From: Candidatus Kapaibacterium sp.
GTDB taxonomy: Bacteria; Bacteroidota; Ignavibacteria; Kapaibacteriales; UBA961
NCBI GenBank assembly: GCA_023253875.1
Contig: JALRFC010000096.1
Location: 1 to 6,817 of the forward strand
DNA length: 6,817 nucleotides
Reading direction: 5' to 3'
Below are positions 1-5,874 of this stretch, in pieces. Both the position numbers and the translations under genes were made by a program. How positions within the stretch are numbered: the stretch's first letter is position 1; each line of letters opens with the position of its first letter. Under the pieces are notes generated by a model. That model ran no database searches. It was not told where the DNA came from and saw nothing but the letters and a program-made list of their open reading frames with translations.

Positions 1-159
1 CTTCGTGATTCCCCCTATCCTCATCCTTATCGTCGTATCAAGAAAATCAGTGAGGAAGAGTTTGAAGTGGCAATCAAAGAATGGAGGATTCGATATAGAA
101 TCAATCAGGAAGGGATTGTGCAACTTGATTCGATGTATCAGGCGGGTTCTATGAAATAG
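1..159 (+). CDS. 3' end of an unrecognised gene (partial, C-terminal 52 residues)
   Basis: Reading from base 1, the first frame is open for 52 codons and ends at TAG (157-159). The start lies beyond the left edge. The peptide is strongly charged and hydrophilic (for example EEEFEVAIKEWRIRYR) and ends in GSMK. It has no membrane segment, and I recognise no family in this fragment. I prefer this frame for its soluble-protein composition and its many purines in first codon position, especially in the second half. The case is not closed: the second frame is also open to a TGA at 152-154, and one antisense frame is open across 1-137. The last 22 bases overlap the 3' end of the cyclase gene on the other strand, so the two genes run tail to tail with no room for a separate terminator. 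Being a real coding end is more likely than not; the function is unknown. Confidence 0.5.
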   Translation, partial: LRDSPYPHPYRRIKKISEEEFEVAIKEWRIRYRINQEGIVQLDSMYQAGSMK

Positions 160-1904
160 GTTTGCATGATGCCTTTTCCTTTCACATGAATTGGTTCCCT
201 TTTGACAATCATGAATGGCACGGAATGCTGAGTCACCAAATCAGATTGTTGTCTTGCAATCTCGATGAATTCAATACTAGCATGCACATGTCCGGGCTCA
301 GAATATGTCTCCATTCTACTGGCTGTATTCACGGCATCACCCCATAAGTCATACGAATATTTATTCTCGCCGATAATTCCACCAACAACATTTCCACAAT
401 GAAGTCCTACTCTGAAGCGCATGAGTTTTTTCTCACCGGCAATTGTAATTTCCCTTCTTATCTTCATCATTTCAAGAGCGGCATAAATGGTTTTGAGCGC
501 ATGATGTTCCACTTTCACATGAGCCCCGCAAACAGCCATATAGGCATCACCAATTGTCTTGATTTTTTCAAGTCCGAATCTATTTGAGATCTCATCGAAT
601 TCAGTGAAAATTGAATCCATTAAATCCAGCAATTCTTCAGGTTCGAGTCCTTCTGATATTTCAGTAAAACTTGCAATGTCAAGAAAAAGCACGCAAACTC
701 CCATGAATTTATCGAGTACTTTTTTCTCTCCTTCGAGAAGTCTTGCAATAACAGCCGGTGGAAGGATATTCTCGAGAATGGCTGAGCGTTCGGCTGCAGC
801 AATGCGTTCTTCTTCAAACTCTTTTTCCTGCAAGAGCTTCACTCTTTCGGTTTCCAGTTCTTGCACCTGTTTTTTGACATCAGCATTAAAGAGTGCTTTT
901 TCAATGGCAACATGTGATTTGAAATGATCCAGACTCTTTTTGTATTCACCGGCATATTCCCATAAAGAACTCAAATCTTTGTGAATATACATGAGCTTCT
1001 CTTTCATCTCATGTTCGGTGGCAATCTCCAGTGCTCTATAGAGAAAGGACTTAGCTTTTTCATTATCCCTAAATGAACAGTCCGGTTCACTATATATGAT
1101 TCCAAGATTATTATAATTCTGAATCAGTAGTGAAACATGATGCATTTCTTCGGCAAGTGAAAGACTTTGTTCTGAATATTCGAGGGCTTTTTCGAATTCT
1201 CCGAGTTGCATGTGCATATGTGCAAGATTGGCCAGCAGGGCTGCGAGTGGTCTTTTCTCATCCAATTCTCTAAAGATGCCGATGGATTGCAAAATGAAGT
1301 CGAGGCCTTGTTCATTATTGCCAAGATTGCTATGCGATATCCCAAGATTGCAGAGAATCGTACCAATCAATTTTTTGTCATTGGTTTTTTCAGCAATTGA
1401 CAAAGCCGTTTCTTGATATTCCAATGCGGATCCAAATTCAAGAATCGAACTATAGGCATTGCCGATATGCATATAACTCAAAGCAGTTTCACGCTCATTC
1501 TCATTTTCTTCTGAGATCCCCAATGCTTTAAGATGATAATCAATGGCTTTGGTATAATCGCTATTCGAAGCATAGGAAGCGCCGAGTTTATTGCACAATT
1601 CGGCTGTTTCTTTCATCATCCCCTTCTTTTCATAGATGCTACCACTTTTTCGAATAAATTCAATGGATTGTCTGAAGAGTGCAAGTTCATGGCTCAATGA
1701 TCCAAGGAGGGCATAGATTTCAGCGATGAGCATTTGCTCCTCAGTTGTGAGTGCAATCTCCAATGCCTTTTGAGCTTCTGCATATGACTCTTCAAACGAT
1801 GCCTCACTTTGCAATTGCAATGCCTTTTCAAACAATGCACGAGCAGATGTCTCGGCATCATGTTCTGTACCGAGTATCTGTTGCATATCTTCCATGTGAG
1901 TCAT
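138..1904 (-). CDS. TPR-repeat class III adenylate cyclase, cytoplasmic
   Basis: A 588-residue protein predicted to make cAMP from ATP. Residues about 20-340 hold seven or eight tetratricopeptide-like helical pairs (for example near 98-134, 139-176, 178-216 and 219-256), which normally bind protein partners. Residues about 340-378 look like a coiled coil, followed by the short linker helix (ILPPAVIARLLEGE) typical before cyclase domains. The catalytic domain spans about 400-588. Visible key residues are metal-binding D409 (FLDIASFT) and D453 (TIGDAYM), adenine-specifying K449 and D519 (YDLWG), N526, and transition-state R530 (NTASRM). The Lys/Asp pair predicts adenylate rather than guanylate cyclase. 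There is no signal peptide or membrane helix, so the protein should be soluble and work as a homodimer, with the TPRs as the likely input module. It starts 27 bp after the MlaD-like gene and is probably co-transcribed with it. No strong ribosome site precedes the ATG at 1904; ATGs at codons 4 and 7 are alternatives. The family call is firm; the signal sensed is unknown. Confidence 0.93.
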   Translation of the reverse strand: MTHMEDMQQILGTEHDAETSARALFEKALQLQSEASFEESYAEAQKALEIALTTEEQMLIAEIYALLGSLSHELALFRQSIEFIRKSGSIYEKKGMMKETAELCNKLGASYASNSDYTKAIDYHLKALGISEENENERETALSYMHIGNAYSSILEFGSALEYQETALSIAEKTNDKKLIGTILCNLGISHSNLGNNEQGLDFILQSIGIFRELDEKRPLAALLANLAHMHMQLGEFEKALEYSEQSLSLAEEMHHVSLLIQNYNNLGIIYSEPDCSFRDNEKAKSFLYRALEIATEHEMKEKLMYIHKDLSSLWEYAGEYKKSLDHFKSHVAIEKALFNADVKKQVQELETERVKLLQEKEFEEERIAAAERSAILENILPPAVIARLLEGEKKVLDKFMGVCVLFLDIASFTEISEGLEPEELLDLMDSIFTEFDEISNRFGLEKIKTIGDAYMAVCGAHVKVEHHALKTIYAALEMMKIRREITIAGEKKLMRFRVGLHCGNVVGGIIGENKYSYDLWGDAVNTASRMETYSEPGHVHASIEFIEIARQQSDLVTQHSVPFMIVKREPIHVKGKGIMQTYFIEPA

Positions 1905-1931
1905 GAGTAATTCTGAAATATCAAAGAATGA

Positions 1932-2879
1932 TTATGGTCTTGTACCCAAGCGAATATTAGCATTTAGACCATGCTCATGTATTTTGAGCAGAAGGTCATT
2001 CACCCTTTGAAGAGTGGTATCAATGGATTTGGAAGTGGTTTTGTCATAGAGCAATTTATTGATGAAACTTCCATTGGTCTTGATATCTTTCATCATGTCT
2101 TTTGTTTCCATAGTAAGATCTGTGACACCTGCCAATGCGGTATCGGTCTTCGCCATGAGTCTCTGTCCGCTACCGGCGAGTGAATCCAATTTAGTCAGAA
2201 TAGATCGAAGCTTGGGCTCATTATTATTCACTGCGGATTTTGCATCTTTTGCCAGTGCTCCGAGATCTTTTATGAGATTCCGCATATTTTCTTTATTGTC
2301 CCCCATGAGTGCATTGAGCGTTGTCATGAGTTCATCGGCATTTTTTATTGTATTGCGTAATTGTTTCACGACTGTTCCATCTGAAAGTAATGCATTCGCT
2401 TGAGCCAATACACTGTCTAATCTTTTGACGGTAATGGACGCATCGGCACCTAAATCTCCGACAAGTCCAATGAGTTCCGTGGCATCGGCACGTATGGTAC
2501 CGACAATTGGCTTTGAAATGTCAAGATTTCCGGATGATATTCCCGGAGCAATATCAATTTTCTTTCCACCAGTAATCTCAAGCATACTGATTTGAGCTCC
2601 CGCATCAGGATGCAGATCTGACACTTCATCAATAGAACCGGTGATTGCTACTCCTCCATGTTCATTATTGATAGAAATCACTGATCCTCGTTTTACACCA
2701 TTGATGAATATCGGAGCACCGATTTCTATTCCACCGGATGAAGGGAATGTAAATGATAATGTAGTCTGAGATACCCCTACAATCAACCCCTTTCCAATGG
2801 TGATTCCAGCAATGAGCACAATGAGAGAAAGAAGAGCAACAATGCCGACTCTTATCTCTTTTTTTCTGTCTGTCATCAT
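1932..2879 (-). CDS. mlaD: MlaD-like MCE-domain lipid transport protein
   Basis: A 315-residue, single-pass inner-membrane protein of the MCE (mammalian cell entry/MlaD) family. These proteins form hexameric rings that carry lipids between the membranes and usually act as the substrate-binding part of an ABC system with MlaE-type permease and MlaF-type ATPase. A basic N-terminus (DRKKEIR) leads into one hydrophobic helix at about 11-36. The MCE domain spans about 37-115, with the signature SGGIEIGAPIFINGVKRGSV (47-66) and the closing GGKKIDIAPG (104-113). Residues about 135-300 are long amphipathic helices, as in Bacteroidota MCE proteins, and could form a tube or coiled coil across the periplasm. 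No permease or ATPase gene lies next to it here: a divergent promoter is upstream and the cyclase is downstream. The ATG at 2879 is chosen because an AGGA lies 11 nt before it; the adjacent ATG at 2876 is possible. The family is clear; the exact lipid and partners are not. Confidence 0.88.
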   Translation of the reverse strand: MMTDRKKEIRVGIVALLSLIVLIAGITIGKGLIVGVSQTTLSFTFPSSGGIEIGAPIFINGVKRGSVISINNEHGGVAITGSIDEVSDLHPDAGAQISMLEITGGKKIDIAPGISSGNLDISKPIVGTIRADATELIGLVGDLGADASITVKRLDSVLAQANALLSDGTVVKQLRNTIKNADELMTTLNALMGDNKENMRNLIKDLGALAKDAKSAVNNNEPKLRSILTKLDSLAGSGQRLMAKTDTALAGVTDLTMETKDMMKDIKTNGSFINKLLYDKTTSKSIDTTLQRVNDLLLKIHEHGLNANIRLGTRP

Positions 2880-2887
2880 AGTATATG

Positions 2888-2905
2888 GAATCCTAATTGG
2901 AATTC
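2888..2905 (-). promoter_or_regulatory. Small hairpin over the AGGA before mlaD
   Basis: On the minus strand, GAATTCC (2905-2899) can pair with GGATTC (2893-2888), leaving one bulged T and a 5-nt loop (AATTA). The 3' arm contains most of the only Shine-Dalgarno-like AGGA before the mlaD start. It lies within the predicted 5' untranslated region. The stem is only 6 bp, so it may be chance, and Shine-Dalgarno pairing matters less in Bacteroidota than in most bacteria. Confidence 0.2.
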
Positions 2906-2920
2906 AAGAATGCTGCGGAG

Positions 2921-2951
2921 CAAATTTACCGTAATTTTCAACAGTTTCAAA
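2921..2951 (-). promoter_or_regulatory. Bacteroidota-type promoter for mlaD-cyclase operon
   Basis: Read on the minus strand, TTTG (2951-2948) is followed after 19 nt by TAAATTTG (2928-2921), a full match to the Bacteroidota -33/-7 pattern TTTG...TAnnTTTG. Transcription would begin near 2914-2916, giving a leader of about 35 nt before the ATG at 2879. No second promoter was sought or assumed in the 27-bp gap before the cyclase, so this one probably drives both genes. I found no TGTGA/TCACA-type CRP site in the region that would suggest feedback by cAMP. Confidence 0.6.
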
Positions 2952-3000
2952 GGCAGTCTATATAGGTAATCTACTTCAGACACGTAATTATGGACTGATT

Positions 3001-3030
3001 TTTGTAGCTTTATGTTCATTATTATGTTTG
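3001..3030 (+). promoter_or_regulatory. Bacteroidota-type promoter for the plus-strand cluster
   Basis: TTTG (3001-3004, within a run of T) is followed after 18 nt by TATGTTTG (3023-3030), a full match to TAnnTTTG. The expected start of transcription near 3036 gives a very short leader of about 17 nt before the ATG at 3053. No Shine-Dalgarno sequence precedes that ATG; its upstream bases are AT-rich, as is common in Bacteroidota. The -33 boxes of this promoter and the opposing one are about 50 bp apart, so the two face away from each other across a shared control region (2880-3052). Confidence 0.6.
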
Positions 3031-3052
3031 TCATACTCAGTAGTCAATCAAT

Positions 3053-4000
3053 ATGAAATCACTCATTTCTGCATTTTTGATCCTCTTTTTGGCTTTTGAA
3101 GTTCATTCTCAAGAGATATTGGAACGGTCTTTTTTTTCGATGAAAGACTCTGTAAACATCTTTAAGTATGAGACTTTCGATCTATGGCAATTGAATGTTC
3201 GAGGTGAAGGCGAGGGGTTTTATTGGGATTGTTCCAATATGCTTTTCATACCTTTTGATGTGAAATATGAAATCACGAAATACAAAGACACCACCCCTGA
3301 TTTTCGAGATAATGCATTTATGCTAACGGCTTATGAAGGAGAAAGTACAGAGAAAGTATATGAATTATATGCAATGAATGATCATGCATTATTGATACGA
3401 GGTTTTGGAATAATCAATGAAAATGGCTCTAATGTCTATCGTCCATATGATAAACCATATTCATTTCTCAGATTTCCTTGGACAATGGGGAGTAGTTATA
3501 GTGAGAATCATCAATTCAGGAATAGTAAAAGAACATATATGGCAAGTGGTACGCTTGTGTTGCCGGGTAGAGGGACATATAGAGCAGTGAAAATCAAGGA
3601 TACATATCCTGATGGAAATTCAATAGTTGATGAATATTCATGGTATATAGATTCCATTCCCTATCCGGTCATTAGAGTGACAGATCGCTTCCAAAAAGAA
3701 GATTCATCTTCATTCAATACCGTTTCTGAGTTCTTTTTGACAAAAGCCACAATGACAGATATAAAAGACACCTATGTTCATAATACGGAAGTAGCTCCAA
3801 AACTCATGGGGAATGTTCTTACGCTTCAATCCGGATTTAGCCTCATAGGTGTCTATTCCATTGATGGTTCACAACTACGTATTTCACAAATGAATGATTC
3901 TCAATTCGCTATTGAATCTGCTTTGCCTTCCCATATTTGTATCATCATGCGAAAAGAGAATGGCGATATTCACAGACATATTCTTCCGGTTCAATTATGA
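3053..4000 (+). CDS. Secreted protein of unknown function with T9SS sorting-domain-like C-terminus
   Basis: A 315-residue exported protein. Residues 1-20 form a classic signal peptide (KS, hydrophobic core LISAFLILFLAF, then EVHSQ) with cleavage likely after S19 or Q20. The mature part is rich in aromatic residues and predicted beta strand. Residues about 162-182 (SGTLVLPGRGTYRAVKIKD) and 195-212 (YSWYIDSIPYPVIRVTD) resemble the GTL-lP-gtY-nvlRvk and Y-WY...Pl--i patterns that I recall from many secreted Bacteroidota proteins. Residues about 252-315 look like a degenerate T9SS type A sorting domain: VYSIDGSQL, then LPSHICIIMR, then a terminal strand (HILPVQL). If that is right, it crosses the outer membrane by T9SS and is released or surface-bound. 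No enzymatic motif is visible. It is the first gene of the cluster and its stop overlaps the next start (ATGA). Secretion is well supported; the T9SS assignment is an inference from pattern. Confidence 0.8.
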   Translation: MKSLISAFLILFLAFEVHSQEILERSFFSMKDSVNIFKYETFDLWQLNVRGEGEGFYWDCSNMLFIPFDVKYEITKYKDTTPDFRDNAFMLTAYEGESTEKVYELYAMNDHALLIRGFGIINENGSNVYRPYDKPYSFLRFPWTMGSSYSENHQFRNSKRTYMASGTLVLPGRGTYRAVKIKDTYPDGNSIVDEYSWYIDSIPYPVIRVTDRFQKEDSSSFNTVSEFFLTKATMTDIKDTYVHNTEVAPKLMGNVLTLQSGFSLIGVYSIDGSQLRISQMNDSQFAIESALPSHICIIMRKENGDIHRHILPVQL

Positions 4001-5391
4001 CATTCAAATACTATTGTGTACTTGTACTGATGTGTTTATGTGCAATAACTCATGCACAACCACCAAATATCAGTTATACATATGAGTATCCATATACTGA
4101 TGGCATACCATTCTTCCGATATACAGAACGAAGAGAAGCTCTTAGGAATGCACATAGTGATCAATCCTTGATTCTTTCCTTATCCGCAGATACGCGAAAT
4201 AGACAAAATGATGTCAATCATCCATATAGACAAAGTTCAAATTTCCTTTATCTCACCGGCATACCATATCCACAAACTGCATTGATATTGGCTCCGGGAG
4301 GAATCATGCATGAAGGGAAACTCTCAAAAGAATTCTTATTCATCAATCCAAGAACTACCTCAAAAGAAGCATGGGAAGGAGCATTGATGGGAATTGAAGA
4401 AGCTAGAATGCTTGGTATAGAAACTATACTTCCCTATTCCAGCTTACAAGCTTTTGTAATGGAACATCTAAATGGCAAGGATACATTGTACTTTACTGGT
4501 CTTCCCACTACGAATATTCCCATTCCATTATCAGATAAACCATTGTCCATCGAACAGAGAGTGAAGGATGAAGTGCACAAGACATTTCCTGACTTGTACA
4601 TTAAAACATCCATGCAAAAACTCATCGCCATGAGAGAAATCAAAGATGCTGATGAGATTCGCCTTATGAAAAAGGCAATCGATATAAGCATTGAAGGCCA
4701 TATCTCAGCAATGAAACAAGCAAGACCCGGCATCAATGAATATGAACTCGAAGCAATGATGGAATATACTTTCAAAAAGGAAGGTGCCGAAGATATTGGA
4801 TATTCATCAATCATGGGTGCAGGATATAATGCATGCATCCTTCATTATAATTCAAATCGAAAAGCAACATTGAATGGAGATCTGGTATTAGCAGATTGTG
4901 GTGCTGAATATCAAAATTATACAGCTGATATCACTCGAACATTTCCGGTGAATGGACGCTTTACTCCTGATCAAAAAACATTATATGACATAGTTCTGGA
5001 AGCCGCCGATTCTGCGATTCTTGCTTCAACTATTGGAAATTCATTCAGAGCGCCACATAATGCCGCAAAGAATGTGCTTTTGAAGAGACTACAATCCCTT
5101 GGTATCATTGAAACTGAGGAGCAATTGAAGTGGTATTTCATGCATGGGACATCGCATTATCTCGGATTGGATGTGCATGATCCGGGCACAGGTGGTACAT
5201 TGAAAGATGGCTCAGTCATTACCGTTGAACCCGGATTGTATATACCTCCTGGAAGCCCTTGCGATAAACGCTGGTGGAATATTGGCATTCGCATAGAAGA
5301 TGATATCCTCATTGGGCAACAAGGTCCTGTCAATTTATCCGAATCATTGCCAAGAACGACGGATGGCATTGAACAACTTATGAGAAAATGA
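3997..5391 (+). CDS. pepP: Exported Xaa-Pro aminopeptidase (aminopeptidase P, M24B)
   Basis: A metallopeptidase that removes the N-terminal residue before a proline, using two metal ions (usually Mn). With the ATG at 3997 it has 464 residues. Residues 1-20 are a signal peptide (hydrophobic VLVLMCLCAI, cleavage likely THA/Q), so it should act in the periplasm or beyond. The AMP_N (creatinase N-terminal) domain spans about 36-170 and includes the family motif HPYRQSSNFLYLTG. The catalytic pita-bread domain spans about 215-455. Metal ligands are D300, D311, H387, E411 and E434, matching E. coli PepP D260, D271, H354, E383 and E406. Second-shell H283, H383, H394 and R432 are also present, so it should be active. 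An in-frame ATG at 3937 would add 20 polar residues, bury the signal peptide and overlap the previous gene by 64 bases, so I reject it. The 4-nt ATGA overlap suggests translational coupling. Most PepP enzymes are cytoplasmic; this one is exported. Confidence 0.92.
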   Translation: MTFKYYCVLVLMCLCAITHAQPPNISYTYEYPYTDGIPFFRYTERREALRNAHSDQSLILSLSADTRNRQNDVNHPYRQSSNFLYLTGIPYPQTALILAPGGIMHEGKLSKEFLFINPRTTSKEAWEGALMGIEEARMLGIETILPYSSLQAFVMEHLNGKDTLYFTGLPTTNIPIPLSDKPLSIEQRVKDEVHKTFPDLYIKTSMQKLIAMREIKDADEIRLMKKAIDISIEGHISAMKQARPGINEYELEAMMEYTFKKEGAEDIGYSSIMGAGYNACILHYNSNRKATLNGDLVLADCGAEYQNYTADITRTFPVNGRFTPDQKTLYDIVLEAADSAILASTIGNSFRAPHNAAKNVLLKRLQSLGIIETEEQLKWYFMHGTSHYLGLDVHDPGTGGTLKDGSVITVEPGLYIPPGSPCDKRWWNIGIRIEDDILIGQQGPVNLSESLPRTTDGIEQLMRK

Positions 5392-5447
5392 AACAAGTAA
5401 TTCACTTTCCATTCGTCATAAGCGCGGTTCTTGGAAATTGTGAATAG
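5388..5447 (+). other. Candidate 19-codon leader ORF between pepP and the next gene
   Basis: An ATG at 5388 overlaps the pepP TGA (ATGA) and opens a 19-codon frame (begins MKQVIHFPF) that ends at TAG 5445-5447, 7 nt before the ATG of the next gene. A ribosome ending pepP could restart here and finish right at the next start. The peptide resembles no known family, and a frame this short arises easily by chance. If it matters, it would be through its translation and not its product. Confidence 0.22.
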
Positions 5448-5464
5448 GTTATTTATGACGGAAT
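5400..5464 (+). promoter_or_regulatory. Two interleaved inverted repeats; one covers the next start codon
   Basis: Stem A pairs 5400-5411 with 5432-5445: 12 Watson-Crick pairs with two bulged T (5438-5439). Stem B pairs 5411-5421 with 5453-5464: 11 pairs with one bulged G (5460). Stem B includes the ATG at 5455-5457. The 5' arm of B lies in the loop of A, and the 3' arm of A lies in the loop of B. With almost no linker between the 5' arms, the two should be alternatives rather than a stable pseudoknot. Formation of A, or a ribosome on the short leader frame, would free the start codon. The pairing is seen directly; a regulatory role is inferred. Confidence 0.3.
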
Positions 5465-5874
5465 ACAGAGTAGATAAAGCTGAATTACATGCATTGCTCA
5501 AAGCTCTAGGAATTCTCCAGCAGGATGAGCAACTCATGCTTGTTAATAATATTGAATTGAGAGATCCCAAAGCAGAAATGCTCAGTATCATTGTAGATAC
5601 AGTAAAGAATGGGAATATGTATCGTTCTGATTTTGAAGAATTGACTGAAAAGGAATTGAGTACTGTACTTTCTCAACTCTATGCCTTCGAGCAGTTTTTA
5701 TTGAAGGAATTCATGCAGATTCATAATCATATCACAAGAGGACAAGAAGAATTACAGAAAAGAAAGTCCGGTGATAATGTGAACAAAGACGGCATTCCCA
5801 TTGCCGTGGACAAGCAATTGGGTGATATGCTTAAATCCATTCTTGATAGAAATCAATCTGACGATGCATCATGA
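5455..5874 (+). CDS. Small helical protein of unknown function
   Basis: A 139-residue protein that I cannot assign to a family. It is hydrophilic and largely helical, with no signal peptide or membrane segment, so it is probably cytoplasmic. Residues about 6-100 look like a run of amphipathic helices (for example ELHALLKALGILQQDEQ and FEELTEKELSTVLSQLYAFE). A more flexible charged stretch follows (100-115), then a final helix (118-131) and a polar DDAS tail. There are no cysteines and no catalytic motif; a protein-binding role is possible but unproven. I choose the ATG at 5455 because AGG (5446-5448) lies 6 nt upstream. In-frame GTG at 5440 and TTG at 5431 would give up to 147 residues. It lies 63 bp after pepP on the same strand and is probably co-transcribed. 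Its last six bases overlap the end of the convergent antiporter gene. It reads as a real gene because its frame is long and ends precisely at that convergent boundary. Confidence 0.7.
   Translation: MTEYRVDKAELHALLKALGILQQDEQLMLVNNIELRDPKAEMLSIIVDTVKNGNMYRSDFEELTEKELSTVLSQLYAFEQFLLKEFMQIHNHITRGQEELQKRKSGDNVNKDGIPIAVDKQLGDMLKSILDRNQSDDAS

Noticed and set aside
559..927. Long plus-strand frame opposite the cyclase gene
   Set aside because: It is Ser-rich low-complexity sequence lying wholly antisense to the conserved cyclase domain and coiled coil, with no family signal. It is a shadow of the real gene.
2880..3052. CRP-like cAMP receptor site that might give feedback on the cyclase operon
   Set aside because: No TGTGA-N6-TCACA-like palindrome could be found in the divergent region.
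3937..3996. Earlier in-frame ATG that would extend aminopeptidase P by 20 residues
   Set aside because: The added residues are polar, lie wholly inside the previous gene and would bury a clear signal peptide. The ATGA overlap at 3997 is the natural start.
4018..4056. Possible lipoprotein signal in the aminopeptidase P leader, which contains two cysteines
   Set aside because: Neither cysteine is preceded by a proper lipobox (M or L at -1 instead of G/A/S). The THA/Q site fits ordinary signal peptidase cleavage better.
5863..5870. Palindrome GATGCATC at the convergent junction
   Set aside because: It is only 8 bp and is fully explained as the end of the small gene's coding sequence.
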